Source: a virus. Taken from it: 44,856 nucleotides of DNA. The stretch is taken from positions 1-44,856 of the IMG/VR virus record IMGVR_UViG_3300009164_000131. The stretch is one strand, 5' to 3'. The position numbers and the translations under genes were made by a program. Each line of letters starts with the position of its first letter. The stretch's first letter is position 1. This document shows, in pieces, positions 7,598-15,529 of the stretch. The notes under the pieces were generated by a model. It was not told where the DNA came from, ran no database searches, and saw nothing but the letters and a program-made list of their open reading frames with translations.

Positions 7598-8721
7598 ATA
7601 CTCAGAAACAAGAAGGTTTAACCATTCTTTTATTTCTTTGTGCGATAGGATTGTCAGTCACATCAGCATTTTATGCTGTCTCTGGATTGGTGGCGATTTT
7701 CGCTGCGGCAGTTATTCCAATCATTGTGATGGGAACCATGCTAGAGATATCTAAACTAGTGGTCGCATCATGGCTTTATCGTAACTGGAAATATACATCA
7801 ATTCTTCTTCGTAGTTACTTCTGTATTGCTTTAACAGTTTTAATGTTGCTAACATCGATGGGTATTTTTGGATATCTAAGTAAAGCGCATTTAGACCAAG
7901 CAGTACCAAGTGGGGAAGTTTCAACTAAAGTTGCTATCATTGATGAAAAAATTAAAACAGAGAAGGAGACTATTGATGGAGCACGAAGAGCTATTAAACA
8001 AATGGATTCTCAAGTTGATCAAACAATTGCAAGATCGACTGACGAGAGGGGAGCCGAAAGATCTGTCCAGATTAGACGAGGACAGCAAAAAGAAAGGTCC
8101 GCACTACTTGCTGATATCGCAACAGCGCAAGGAAAGTTATCAAGATTAAATGATGAGCGAGCACCAATTGCCAGTGAATTGCGTAAAGTAGAGGCAGAAG
8201 TTGGACCACTTAAATATATTGCCGCATTAATATATGGAGATAATCCAGATCAAAATATTTTAGAGAAAGCAGTACGCATCGTTATTATAATGATCGTTAT
8301 TGTTTTTGATCCAATGGCAGTTCTTATGTTAATTGCCGTAAACCAATCTCTTTCACGAAAGGAAGAAAATGACCCAGCCATCGTCCCCAACCAAGAAACC
8401 CCAGACCCAAAGAAAACCGAAGACGAACCCAGCACAGTCTCAATCTTCGCCAGCGAAAACACAACCTTCCAAGCCATTGAGGAAATCCCCACCACGCCAA
8501 CGCAAGACCCCGAGCCAGAACCAGTCGAGTCCAATCCCTTCGATGGAAGTCAACTCAACAGTGATTCAACCCCAGTTACCAGTGGAATCCCCAAATGTGA
8601 ACCCGATGCTCAATCTGTGGAACTGGTTGAAACGCTCTATCAAAAAATAAACACCAACTCTAGTGATTTAAAGGAAATAATAGACAAACCAACATTTGGA
8701 AGACCCCATCGTTATAAATAA
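7594..8721 (+). CDS. large membrane protein with coiled-coil loop and proline-rich tail
   Basis: The 375-residue product starts with TTG after AAAGGGAAAAA and overlaps the previous stop. About three membrane segments lie in residues 1-95, then a long charged helical region (about 100-195), another hydrophobic segment (IVIIMIVIVFDPMAVLMLIAV, about 230) and a Pro/Ser/Thr-rich tail after 255. The layout resembles DUF4407-type membrane proteins found in T4-like phages, but function is unknown. The tail region is unusually C-rich for this genome and carries another open frame. Confidence 0.75.
   Translation: MNTQKQEGLTILLFLCAIGLSVTSAFYAVSGLVAIFAAAVIPIIVMGTMLEISKLVVASWLYRNWKYTSILLRSYFCIALTVLMLLTSMGIFGYLSKAHLDQAVPSGEVSTKVAIIDEKIKTEKETIDGARRAIKQMDSQVDQTIARSTDERGAERSVQIRRGQQKERSALLADIATAQGKLSRLNDERAPIASELRKVEAEVGPLKYIAALIYGDNPDQNILEKAVRIVIIMIVIVFDPMAVLMLIAVNQSLSRKEENDPAIVPNQETPDPKKTEDEPSTVSIFASENTTFQAIEEIPTTPTQDPEPEPVESNPFDGSQLNSDSTPVTSGIPKCEPDAQSVELVETLYQKINTNSSDLKEIIDKPTFGRPHRYK
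8369..8650 (+). CDS. possible overlapping gene inside the membrane-protein tail
   Basis: A 93-codon frame lies entirely within the 3' part of the membrane-protein gene. Its ATG has a good ribosome binding site (AAAGGAAGAAA). The product is Lys/Pro/Ser/Gln-rich and ends in a short amphipathic helix (MLNLWNWLKRSIKK). The stretch has far more C than its surroundings, which is expected if two frames are constrained, but also if one low-complexity tail simply creates the other. There is no family match I know of. Confidence 0.3.
   Translation: MTQPSSPTKKPQTQRKPKTNPAQSQSSPAKTQPSKPLRKSPPRQRKTPSQNQSSPIPSMEVNSTVIQPQLPVESPNVNPMLNLWNWLKRSIKK
8713..8720 (+). promoter_or_regulatory. candidate T4-type late promoter (TATAAATA)
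   Basis: An exact TATAAATA, the T4 late promoter consensus read by the gp55/gp33/gp45 system, overlaps the end of the previous gene and sits 31 bp before the next ATG. Presence of gp33 in this window fits late transcription of this kind. Confidence 0.55.
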
Positions 8722-8751
8722 TAGTGTTAAATCACTATAATTATAATAAAA

Positions 8752-9030
8752 ATGGAATTTTTCAAACTAGTTGCGGAAGTCGGATTTCCCATAGCTGCAT
8801 CAATCTCAGCTGGGTATTTCGTATTCCTGACGCTAAAATTTATTCTAGCTGGAGTTACCTCATCCGTCAAGTCCCTAAGTGGTATCATTACTGGACTTGA
8901 AAATCGTGTTAAAACAATGAACCATGATGTTATTAGGATTGATACTCTAATGTCGAGTGCCATGGGCGTAAAACCAGACATTGATCGAATTGCACGAGCC
9001 GATGGTAAAACCGATGCTAGGAAAGATTAA
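8752..9030 (+). CDS. small membrane protein, holin-like, copy 1 of a tandem pair
   Basis: The 92-residue protein has one N-terminal membrane helix (GFPIAASISAGYFVFLTLKFIL) and an amphipathic cytoplasmic helix (ENRVKTMNHDVIRIDTLM), a layout seen in BhlA/UviB-like holins. The following gene has the same layout and similar motifs (GFPI...GY..F, then RVK/IRML.ND.IR). A candidate late promoter lies just upstream. Lysis or superinfection functions are possible but unproven. Confidence 0.65.
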   Translation: MEFFKLVAEVGFPIAASISAGYFVFLTLKFILAGVTSSVKSLSGIITGLENRVKTMNHDVIRIDTLMSSAMGVKPDIDRIARADGKTDARKD

Positions 9031-9296
9031 TGCCCGATATAGCAGATCTAATAAACAAATATGGATTCCCAATAGTTGCTGCTGGAGGGATGGGGTATCT
9101 TATATTTTATGTTTGGAAGTGGGCGACGCAAGAAATTAAACCAGTTCTTTCAGAAGCCAGCGGTGTTTTAATTGCTTTGATAGACCGTATAAGAATGTTA
9201 GATAATGATTTGATTAGATTGAACCAAAAAATCAATATTGTGTTGATGATGCGTGAAGTGAACGAAAAGAAAACTGACAAAGATAAACCTGAATAA
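9030..9296 (+). CDS. small membrane protein, holin-like, copy 2 of a tandem pair
   Basis: The 88-residue protein starts on the stop of the previous gene (TAATG). It has one membrane helix (GFPIVAAGGMGYLIFYVWKW) and an amphipathic helix (IDRIRMLDNDLIRLNQKIN). The shared pattern with its neighbour suggests tandem duplication and divergence. A terminator follows immediately. Confidence 0.65.
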   Translation: MPDIADLINKYGFPIVAAGGMGYLIFYVWKWATQEIKPVLSEASGVLIALIDRIRMLDNDLIRLNQKINIVLMMREVNEKKTDKDKPE

Positions 9297-9313
9297 ACCT
9301 GTATATTACGAAT

Positions 9314-9339
9314 AACCCTACTCTTGGTAGGGTTTTTTT
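9314..9339 (+). terminator. CCCTAC-type intrinsic terminator, copy 1
   Basis: An 8-bp stem AACCCTAC / GTAGGGTT with a 5-nt loop is followed by seven T residues. It is part of a 55-bp block (9311-9365) found identically at 18766-18820. Confidence 0.88.
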
Positions 9340-9380
9340 ACGTCTATAAGTTATTGATTTTAAAGAGAAAAAAATAGTCC

Positions 9381-9416
9381 TTTACTTTAATTGGGTTTTA
9401 AGGTATAATTATATTA
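9381..9416 (+). promoter_or_regulatory. sigma-70-type promoter cassette
   Basis: TTTACT (9381-9386), a 17-bp spacer ending AAGG, and TATAAT (9404-9409). The predicted start site is the A of an ATG at 9416. A leader with TTGAGAAAAGGAAA, a strong Shine-Dalgarno, leads to the gene at 9442. Confidence 0.85.
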
Positions 9417-9441
9417 TGGAATTGAGAAAAGGAAATAAATT

Positions 9442-9657
9442 ATGAAATTACGTGTTATACTTAATGGGGTATCTTTCTATACTACCTCTACTGCTATTAA
9501 GAATCGCAGAGTCGGTGACAATCTTTTACAGAACGATGCACTGTTCTATGCGTTAGAACAGATGGGTAAAAATGCTGGGATTGGTACTACAGTGCGGTAT
9601 TATGATCACAAGATGGAACAGCAGAAGTTTGATGTTCAATTAAGTAGGAGTGTTTAA
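9442..9657 (+). CDS. hypothetical small protein
   Basis: The 71-residue soluble protein (VRYYDHKMEQQKFDVQLS near the C-terminus) has no motif I recognise. It is the first gene behind a strong promoter and a purine-rich ribosome binding site, so it is likely expressed early. Confidence 0.65.
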   Translation: MKLRVILNGVSFYTTSTAIKNRRVGDNLLQNDALFYALEQMGKNAGIGTTVRYYDHKMEQQKFDVQLSRSV

Positions 9658-9658
9658 T

Positions 9659-9823
9659 ATGAGTAAGATGGCAGAAATAGATTATGAAGTTAGAGAAGCT
9701 CTTGATACATACAGAAAATTATCATGCGAAGAAATTGCATGCTTGTTAGGTATCCCTCTTGAGTTTGTTCATCAAGTAGTTGAAGCACGTTGGAATGAAA
9801 TTATTGGGAGAGTGTCACAATGA
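9659..9823 (+). CDS. small helix-turn-helix-like protein
   Basis: The 54-residue product contains LSCEEIACLLGIPLEFVHQVVEARW, which has the spacing of a helix-turn-helix. A similar 49-residue protein is encoded at 16637-16786. A DNA-binding role is inferred from pattern only. The stop overlaps the next start (ATGA). Confidence 0.6.
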   Translation: MSKMAEIDYEVREALDTYRKLSCEEIACLLGIPLEFVHQVVEARWNEIIGRVSQ

Positions 9824-10530
9824 GTTTACTTACTGTAGGTAATCCAAAATTAATTAAGGGAGAAAAGAAGGGTTATCAATCCTTCGTTCTTCATCTAGCA
9901 CCAGCAAATTTATCGGGACATAATACTTGCCCCAAAGCAACAACTGGTTGTAAACAGGCATGTTTGAATACTGCTGGTCGTGGTGGCATATTCAAAAAAG
10001 GCGAAACAAGCAACACCATTCAGAAAGCACGGATTCGTAAGACCAAAGAATTCTTTGAAAATCGTGAGCAATTTCTAGATAATTTGAGTGCAAACATTAA
10101 GTTGGGCATCAAACAAGCCGAGAAGAAAGGGTTGATCCCTGCTTTCCGATTGAATGGTACTAGTGACTTATCATGGGAAAAGTATCCAGTAAGAAAATCT
10201 AGTGGTTATTACTATGCCAATATTTTTGAGGCATTCCCTAATGTGCAATTTTATGACTATACTAAAGTATTGGGTCGTAAGGTAAGTCATATACCAAACT
10301 ATCATTTGACATTCAGTCAGGCAGATGGTAATATTGAAGATGTTATCAAAGCCAAAAAAGCAGGAATGAATATTGCTACAGTATTCAGAACTGTACCTGA
10401 GAGTCATTTGGGTCGTACAGTTATAAATGGTGACGAGACCGATCTTCGTTTCTTAGATCCAAAGAATGTTATCGTTGGTCTTAAAGCCAAAGGTAAAGCA
10501 AAGAAAGATACTTCAGGATTCGTTATATAA
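9820..10530 (+). CDS. GP88-like conserved phage protein with cysteine motif
   Basis: The 236-residue protein resembles a family (GP88-like) common in phages. A cysteine-rich motif near the N-terminus (NTCPKATTGCKQACLNTAGRG) could bind metal or an Fe-S cluster. RLNGTSDLSWE and FYDYTKVLGRK are other recognisable segments, and the C-terminus reads as an (alpha/beta)-type fold (VIVGLKAKGKA). The biochemical role is not known to me. Presence of IscU/IscA in the same genome makes a cluster-binding test attractive. Confidence 0.7.
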   Translation: MSLLTVGNPKLIKGEKKGYQSFVLHLAPANLSGHNTCPKATTGCKQACLNTAGRGGIFKKGETSNTIQKARIRKTKEFFENREQFLDNLSANIKLGIKQAEKKGLIPAFRLNGTSDLSWEKYPVRKSSGYYYANIFEAFPNVQFYDYTKVLGRKVSHIPNYHLTFSQADGNIEDVIKAKKAGMNIATVFRTVPESHLGRTVINGDETDLRFLDPKNVIVGLKAKGKAKKDTSGFVI

Positions 10531-10542
10531 TAGGAGATACAA

Positions 10543-10758
10543 ATGTTAACATATGAAAATACTTACAACACTTTTAATAATCCAATTCCACGTTGTGGAA
10601 TGTTTGTGACGCAATCTTTAGAAGAGATAGAGTCTTATATTTCTAGTCTTCCATCTAAGGAACAGGCACTTGCCAACATGGTGTTTATGTTTACTCTTAA
10701 TGCAACTAATAAACTAGTGCAGGAAAATGTTTTAGACCGTATGGGTCATGAACAATGA
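10543..10758 (+). CDS. hypothetical small protein
   Basis: The 71-residue protein is preceded by AGGAGAT and overlaps the next gene by four bases. The second half is helical (EQALANMVFMFTLNATNKLVQENVL). I do not recognise it. Confidence 0.65.
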   Translation: MLTYENTYNTFNNPIPRCGMFVTQSLEEIESYISSLPSKEQALANMVFMFTLNATNKLVQENVLDRMGHEQ

Positions 10759-10934
10759 TAGTAATGCAAGAAACAACTTCATGGGATGATAACGTGCCCA
10801 ACCATGTATATGTATTATCTGATTGTAAAACTAAGATGATTGCATATATTAAAGAAGGCACAAAAGAAGTGAAGACATTTAATAAGCCACTACCGTTTTC
10901 TTGTAGAGGTAGAACATTTAGGAAAATAAAATGA
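10755..10934 (+). CDS. hypothetical small basic protein
   Basis: The 59-residue product (WDDNVPNHVYVLSDCKTKMIAYIKEG, C-terminus PFSCRGRTFRKIK) links by ATGA overlaps to both neighbours, including the DNA ligase. Beta-rich with a basic C-terminus. Function unknown. Confidence 0.6.
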   Translation: MIVMQETTSWDDNVPNHVYVLSDCKTKMIAYIKEGTKEVKTFNKPLPFSCRGRTFRKIK

Positions 10935-12244
10935 ATATCAATAAATTTTTGAATGATTTAGCAGAGAATAATTCTCGCTTATATAAGCTGGAGCAACTGC
11001 GTGCGAATGCAGATAACCCCACATTACGAGAAGTAGTTCGGTTGGCTTTGGATCCATTTACGCAATTTTATATCCGTAAAATACCAAAGTATAATGCTGG
11101 CGCAAATCCTAATCCAAATAAACTTGAAGCTGGCATTGATGCACTGTTTGAGTTGTCATCAAGGAATCGTACTGGTAATGCTGGTATAACACACTTAAAG
11201 AATATATTATCAGATCTCAGTAAAGATGATGCAAAAGTCATTGAGAGAATAATTAAGAAAGATTTAAAGTGTGGTGTTCAGGTATCAACTGCTAATGAAG
11301 TTTGGGCAGGTCTTATTATAGAATATCCCTGTATGTTGTGTTCACCATTTGAGCAGAAGTTGGTTGATAAGATAAAATTTCCTGCCTATGCACAGATGAA
11401 AATGGATGGTATGCGCTTTAACGCAATCGTTCGTGAGGGTAAGTGCGAGTTTAGAAGCAGGAATGGTAAAGAGATTCTTTTGCTTGGCAATCTAGAGAAA
11501 GAATTTATAAAACTGGCTGGTGATGTTGATTTTGTATTTGATGGTGAACTATTAGTTATGGATGACATGACTGGTCAATTCGTAGATCGTCAGACTGGTA
11601 ATGGCATTCTTAATAAAGCAAACAAGGGTACAATCTCTGCTGAGGATGCCGCAAAGGTTCATGCCTCAATTTGGGATGTGATTCCTTACGTATCTTTTAT
11701 TACTGGTAATTGTAAAAGTCCATACTCAGTAAGATTCGGAGCTGTAGAAAAATTTGTAGAATCGCAGAAATCAGAGGGTAAAAAGATTTGGGCTGTTTCT
11801 TCAACATTTGTTTCATCATTAGAACAGGCTCAAGCAATTTTCCAAGATTTCTTATCGCAAGGATATGAAGGTATTATCCTTAAAGATTTTTCTGGTGAGT
11901 GGGAAGACAAACGTGCAAAGCATCAGATTAAATTCAAAGGTGAGTTAGAGTGCGATCTTAAGATCGTTGCTATCGAAGAGGGACAAGGTAAAGCCGAGGG
12001 AATGCTGGGAGCAATTATCTGTGAATCTTCAGATGGTATTGTAAAGGTAAGTGTTGGTTCTGGATTTACAGATTCGCATCGCAAAAATTATTGGAAAGAT
12101 TCCAGTTTAATTGGACAGATCGTTGCAGTAAAATACAACGCAAGAATTAAAAACAAACAGGGTGAAGAGTCTTTATTCTTACCAGTGTTTATTGAATTGC
12201 GAGACGACAAAGATATTGCTGACGCATCACAGGATATAAAATGA
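10931..12244 (+). CDS. 30: ATP-dependent DNA ligase (T4 gp30-like)
   Basis: The 437-residue protein seals nicks in DNA, joining Okazaki fragments after RNase H removes primers. The nucleotidyl-transferase motif I is KMDGMR with K157 as the AMP-accepting lysine. Further motifs visible are FRSRNGKEI (III region), FDGELLV, GYEGIILKD (IV) and HQIKFKGELECDLKIV (V). An N-terminal helical domain precedes them, and the OB-fold follows. Near-normal length compared with T4 gp30 (487). Confidence 0.95.
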   Translation: MNINKFLNDLAENNSRLYKLEQLRANADNPTLREVVRLALDPFTQFYIRKIPKYNAGANPNPNKLEAGIDALFELSSRNRTGNAGITHLKNILSDLSKDDAKVIERIIKKDLKCGVQVSTANEVWAGLIIEYPCMLCSPFEQKLVDKIKFPAYAQMKMDGMRFNAIVREGKCEFRSRNGKEILLLGNLEKEFIKLAGDVDFVFDGELLVMDDMTGQFVDRQTGNGILNKANKGTISAEDAAKVHASIWDVIPYVSFITGNCKSPYSVRFGAVEKFVESQKSEGKKIWAVSSTFVSSLEQAQAIFQDFLSQGYEGIILKDFSGEWEDKRAKHQIKFKGELECDLKIVAIEEGQGKAEGMLGAIICESSDGIVKVSVGSGFTDSHRKNYWKDSSLIGQIVAVKYNARIKNKQGEESLFLPVFIELRDDKDIADASQDIK

Positions 12245-12363
12245 GTTTCAATATTTACACAAAAGCAGGAATACATTACGTTCAGTTCTTTGAAACTATT
12301 GAAGAGCTCATAGCGCACATGATTAAAAACAACCAAGATGCATATCATAGGATAGACAAATGA
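12241..12363 (+). CDS. hypothetical very small protein
   Basis: A 40-residue product overlapping the ligase stop and the next start by ATGA junctions. The sequence FFETIEELIAHMIKNNQDAYHRI is helical. No function recognised. Confidence 0.5.
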   Translation: MSFNIYTKAGIHYVQFFETIEELIAHMIKNNQDAYHRIDK

Positions 12364-12710
12364 ACGACAAACTGCAAGACCTTATGTATCAAGCAGGACT
12401 CACAGCACAGGGCTGTTGGGACGAGATGGACAACTATGATCATACTGCTATAGAAAAATTCGCCAAGTTGATTGTTCGAGAATGTGCTGACGTAATTGAT
12501 GATATTCCAGCAGCACCACAAGGAACTTGGAGTGATGGTTATTACGAAGGGTGCAGGGATTCTGCAAAGGTAATCAGAATGCATTTTGAACCAGCTCCAA
12601 TTAGACAAGTAACCATAGAAGAAAGTATGATGGGTCCAATTAGACAGGTAACGATACAAGAAAGTATGATGGAAGAAGTTTTACTACAAGAACGTCTTAA
12701 TAAAGACTAG
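12360..12710 (+). CDS. hypothetical protein with internal duplicated QVT motif
   Basis: The 116-residue protein ends with a duplicated block (PIRQVTIEESMM then PIRQVTIQESMM) followed by LLQERLNKD. A related sequence (PAPVKQVTLEETIVASVSLQERIDNK) lies in the middle of the 368-residue protein at 15530. The N-terminal part is acidic and helical. Function unknown. Confidence 0.6.
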   Translation: MNDKLQDLMYQAGLTAQGCWDEMDNYDHTAIEKFAKLIVRECADVIDDIPAAPQGTWSDGYYEGCRDSAKVIRMHFEPAPIRQVTIEESMMGPIRQVTIQESMMEEVLLQERLNKD

Positions 12711-12726
12711 AACATGCAAGATTTGC

Positions 12727-12764
12727 TTTACTTTAATTCAGTATTCAGGTATAATATAATTATA
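12727..12764 (+). promoter_or_regulatory. sigma-70-type promoter cassette
   Basis: TTTACT (12727-12732), 17-bp spacer ending CAGG, TATAAT (12750-12755). The leader from 12764 contains AAAGAGGAATATT before the ATG at 12803. Confidence 0.85.
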
Positions 12765-12802
12765 TGATCAATTACGAAAAACGCAAAAGAGGAATATTAG
12801 AT

Positions 12803-12958
12803 ATGTTTGATTATGAAGAGATTAGATTGTCACGTGCATTGGCTAGATCTATTGAAGATGAAATGCGTAAAGGTACTGTATTCTCAGATGAGTTGTTTGC
12901 AGTATATAATCAATTGTGTATGTTTTATATAAAACAAATGGAAGCGGAGGTAACATGA
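12803..12958 (+). CDS. hypothetical small protein
   Basis: The 51-residue helical protein (EEIRLSRALARSIEDEMRKG) probably starts at ATG 12803 after AGAGGA, by analogy with the other promoter-leader genes. An in-frame ATG at 12764 at the predicted +1 would add 13 basic residues. Its stop overlaps the next start (ATGA). Confidence 0.6.
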   Translation: MFDYEEIRLSRALARSIEDEMRKGTVFSDELFAVYNQLCMFYIKQMEAEVT

Positions 12959-13221
12959 ACTGTTTAGAATGCGGTAAACATATTTACGATAGCGGATTAA
13001 ATCCATGGACAGAGGGAGATGTTTGTCTTTGTGGAGTGAAGACTTCTAAGGTGGAGGATGTTGTGAATCCACTTCAGGTGGGGGATGTTGTGAATCCACT
13101 TCGTGAGTTAACTGATGAAGAAATAACAGAAGTATATGGCAAGTATTTTGATGCTGAAAATTGTGATTGGTATCATCTTGAGTGTATAAGAGCAATATTA
13201 AAATTGGCGAGTGAGAAATGA
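12955..13221 (+). CDS. zinc-ribbon protein with 9-residue tandem repeat
   Basis: The 88-residue protein has CLECGKH and CLCG at the N-terminus, probably a zinc ribbon, then a 27-bp tandem duplication giving DVVNPLQVG twice (13056-13102). The C-terminal ELTDEEITEVYGKYF...CIRAILKLASEK is shared with the next gene product. Starts overlap at both ends with neighbouring genes. Confidence 0.6.
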   Translation: MNCLECGKHIYDSGLNPWTEGDVCLCGVKTSKVEDVVNPLQVGDVVNPLRELTDEEITEVYGKYFDAENCDWYHLECIRAILKLASEK

Positions 13222-13457
13222 ACCAAAATATTTTTTGTAGCAAATGCCACAGAATACCTAGTCAATGTTGTTGTTCGTCAGCAAAAGAACTAACCGATGA
13301 GGAAATAAAAAAAGTTTGGTCAAATTTAAAATGTAATCGTTCTGATGCTATTGAATTAATTTTTGCAAGAGCAATACTAAAGAAGGCGAGTGAGAAATGG
13401 GAAAAAATAAATGAACGCAACAGAGTATTACCTAGCACTAGATTTGGAATTGAATAA
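13218..13457 (+). CDS. cysteine-rich small protein, paralogue of the previous gene
   Basis: The 79-residue protein has FCSKCHRIPSQCCCSS at the N-terminus followed by ELTDEEIKKVWSNLK...FARAILKKASEK, matching the C-terminal domain of the preceding protein. The same module also resembles the ELTDEEI...RAI motif common in small phage proteins. It overlaps the exonuclease gene by 47 bases. Confidence 0.6.
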   Translation: MNQNIFCSKCHRIPSQCCCSSAKELTDEEIKKVWSNLKCNRSDAIELIFARAILKKASEKWEKINERNRVLPSTRFGIE

Positions 13458-14013
13458 TGCTGAAGATGGTTCTACACCAAACCCACCAATCATACAGGTT
13501 GGCGTGGCTATAGGTACTTGGGACCATTATTTGGAGAATTCTATAATCACACGCAAGTGGTATTTCAATCCTAAAGAAGAGATATTTCCATTTATCACTA
13601 GACTTACTGGTATAACCGATGATGATGTGAAGTATAACTCGGTGGATTACCATGTCTTTGCTGAGGAGTTTGCTGAGTTTATTAATCAATATAAACCATT
13701 CGTCAATCCAGTTACATGGGGTGGTGGGGATAGTGTTGAGTTGAAGTCCTTAATGAATGAGAAAGGTGTGCACTTTCCATTCTTTGGGCATCGTTGGATA
13801 GATGTAAAGACTTGGTATGTTTTGAGACTAATAGCAAATGGCAAACGACCAACAGGTGGTTTGAAGTCTGCTATGGCAACATACAAGATGCAATTTGTTG
13901 GAACACCACATCGTGCTGATGATGATGCTCACAATACATTAAGATTGTTCTTTAATATATTGGATAGACAGAACAAGATGCAACGATTGATAGATAGCGC
14001 AAAAGAATTATAA
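13411..14013 (+). CDS. DnaQ-like 3'-5' exonuclease (DEDDh type)
   Basis: The 200-residue protein has the DEDD exonuclease motifs: LALDLELNN (Asp and Glu of ExoI), an Asp in the middle region (WGGGDSVELKSLM), and HRADDDAHNTLRLF (His and Asp of ExoIII). It should remove nucleotides from 3' ends of DNA or RNA with two metal ions. There is no polymerase domain attached. The start lies inside the previous gene. Confidence 0.85.
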   Translation: MNATEYYLALDLELNNAEDGSTPNPPIIQVGVAIGTWDHYLENSIITRKWYFNPKEEIFPFITRLTGITDDDVKYNSVDYHVFAEEFAEFINQYKPFVNPVTWGGGDSVELKSLMNEKGVHFPFFGHRWIDVKTWYVLRLIANGKRPTGGLKSAMATYKMQFVGTPHRADDDAHNTLRLFFNILDRQNKMQRLIDSAKEL

Positions 14014-14033
14014 TCAACCAAAGAGAATTATTA

Positions 14034-14477
14034 ATGACTAAAATCGCAGCTTTGTTAAAACCTCGTATGGTATCAAGTGAAGTCACAACATCTAAGAAAG
14101 AAATTACTATGAAGAAAGTCGCCATAAATAAATGCTTTGGTGGGTTCGGTATCTCAAATGAAGCGTTTGAGAAGTTATTAGATCGTAAGGGTATTGCGTT
14201 CGACCGAGTTGAACCAAAAAAAGATTGGTCACATGTTGGTGCTACATATTATGAAGCAGGACATGCTGGTGATGATAACCATTACCTAAGTGATTATGAT
14301 ATGATTCAAGATCGTGCAGATCCAGATTTAATCGCAGTGATTGAACAGTTGGGTGAGAAAGCCAACGCATGGGCAGCATGCATTGAGATTGTGGAAGTGC
14401 CAGCTGATGTTTTTTGGCACATTCATGAATATGATGGAATGGAACACGTGGCTGAAGACCACAGAACATGGGGGTAA
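14034..14477 (+). CDS. conserved phage protein of unknown function
   Basis: The 147-residue protein contains MKKVAINKCFGGFGISNEAF, a start typical of a common phage family. That internal ATG at 14109 may be the true start, giving 122 residues. Later parts are acidic (ADPDLIAVIEQLGEKAN) and end with WHIHEYDGMEHVAEDHR. No enzyme motif is evident. Confidence 0.7.
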   Translation: MTKIAALLKPRMVSSEVTTSKKEITMKKVAINKCFGGFGISNEAFEKLLDRKGIAFDRVEPKKDWSHVGATYYEAGHAGDDNHYLSDYDMIQDRADPDLIAVIEQLGEKANAWAACIEIVEVPADVFWHIHEYDGMEHVAEDHRTWG

Positions 14478-14478
14478 T

Positions 14479-14700
14479 ATGAAAAGAAGTCTTGGTATTA
14501 AATTTAATGAGCAGTATGATTTATTTTTCCACTGCAATACAATCCCAACACCAGAGGGAATGTATCAATTGCAACTGGTTGATAAAGACAGCCTTAGAGG
14601 TCCTAGTTTAGAAAATAAAAAAGATATCTTTCTAACCAAAGATCAACTTATGATGATTTGTGATTATTTTAATGGAGTTAAGAATGAACTTGACAAGTAA
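14479..14700 (+). CDS. hypothetical small protein
   Basis: The 73-residue protein starts after GGGGGTAAT. The sequence FHCNTIPTPEGMYQLQLVDKDSLRG is beta-rich and the C-terminus helical. Not recognised. It overlaps the next gene by 17 bases. Confidence 0.6.
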   Translation: MKRSLGIKFNEQYDLFFHCNTIPTPEGMYQLQLVDKDSLRGPSLENKKDIFLTKDQLMMICDYFNGVKNELDK

Positions 14701-15013
14701 TAGTAATATGGATTTTATTGCCATGGCGAACGCATCTGGCACAAACTTAGAAGAACTAATTACATCAGATGAATTTGTAGAATGGTTTAAAGAGTATCTC
14801 TCTGAAAAAGAAATCAATGTAACCTTTACTAAGAAAGACGGCACAAGTCGCAACATGTATTGTACACGTGACTTTAGTAAGATCCCAGCTGATATGGTTC
14901 CAAGTGGTACTGGTACTAAGACAACTGGTGATGCTATTCAGGTATTCGATTTGACTATCAACGAATGGCGTTCATTTAAAACTTCATCACTAACACATAT
15001 TGAGTGGCTATGA
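14684..15013 (+). CDS. DUF2693/WYL_2-like small protein
   Basis: The 109-residue protein contains NVTFTKKDGTSRNMYCTRDFSKIP and a later FDLTINEWRSFK, the pattern of the DUF2693 (WYL_2) SH3-like family of phage proteins. Members are thought to bind nucleic acid or regulate transcription, but evidence is thin. It overlaps the dsbA start by four bases. Confidence 0.65.
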   Translation: MNLTSNSNMDFIAMANASGTNLEELITSDEFVEWFKEYLSEKEINVTFTKKDGTSRNMYCTRDFSKIPADMVPSGTGTKTTGDAIQVFDLTINEWRSFKTSSLTHIEWL

Positions 15014-15285
15014 CACAAATCATTTCATCTTCCGTAGATCGGGAAAAAATCAAAAAGGTACTAGCAGAAATATCTGGTAGTATGACACGTATAGAAGCAG
15101 AACGTGACTACATTAAAGAATCTATACGAGAAATGTCAGATCAGTTTCAGTTATCAAAGAAGACACTGAATAAGATGGCACGTGTATATCATAAACAAAA
15201 CTTCAGTCAAGAAGTTGCCTCGCATGAAGAGTTCGAGGATCTTTACGAAACAATCCTTCAGGAGAAAACTAGTGAACAATTATAA
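15010..15285 (+). CDS. dsbA: DsbA-like double-stranded DNA-binding protein
   Basis: The 91-residue all-helical protein matches T4 DsbA in length, pattern and neighbourhood (near rnh). The region KKTLNKMARVYHKQNFSQEV...EEFEDLYETIL corresponds to LNRLLALYHKDNR...ELYDTVF in T4. DsbA binds dsDNA and has been linked to late transcription. The ATG at 15010 overlaps the previous stop. Confidence 0.85.
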   Translation: MTQIISSSVDREKIKKVLAEISGSMTRIEAERDYIKESIREMSDQFQLSKKTLNKMARVYHKQNFSQEVASHEEFEDLYETILQEKTSEQL

Positions 15286-15466
15286 AATCATCGGAGTTAT
15301 TGCATTGATCATTTTCTTTGTAATTGTCGGACCACTATTAACTATCTGGTCACTCAATACATTATTCCCTGTTCTTGCTATTCCCTATATATTAGAAACT
15401 TGGTCTGCAGTGGTGCTTCTAGGACTTTGGATTCGTGGAGCTGTTGATTTTAAAGGAAAAAAATAG
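15272..15466 (+). CDS. small two-helix membrane protein
   Basis: The 64-residue protein starts with GTG after CAGGAGAAAACTA and has two hydrophobic helices (IIGVIALIIFFVIVGPLLTIW and WSAVVLLGLWI). The motif WSLNTLFPVLAIPYILETW is typical of a small membrane protein widespread in T4-like phages. Function unknown. Confidence 0.7.
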   Translation: MNNYKIIGVIALIIFFVIVGPLLTIWSLNTLFPVLAIPYILETWSAVVLLGLWIRGAVDFKGKK

Positions 15467-15469
15467 TCC

Positions 15470-15505
15470 TTTACTTTAATTCAGTATTCAGGTATAATTA
15501 TATTA
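15470..15505 (+). promoter_or_regulatory. sigma-70-type promoter cassette
   Basis: TTTACT (15470-15475), 17-bp spacer ending CAGG, TATAAT (15493-15498), predicted +1 at the A of ATG 15505. The leader contains TTGAGAAAAGGAAAG before the gene at 15530. Confidence 0.88.
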
Positions 15506-15529
15506 TGAAATTGAGAAAAGGAAAGTGAT

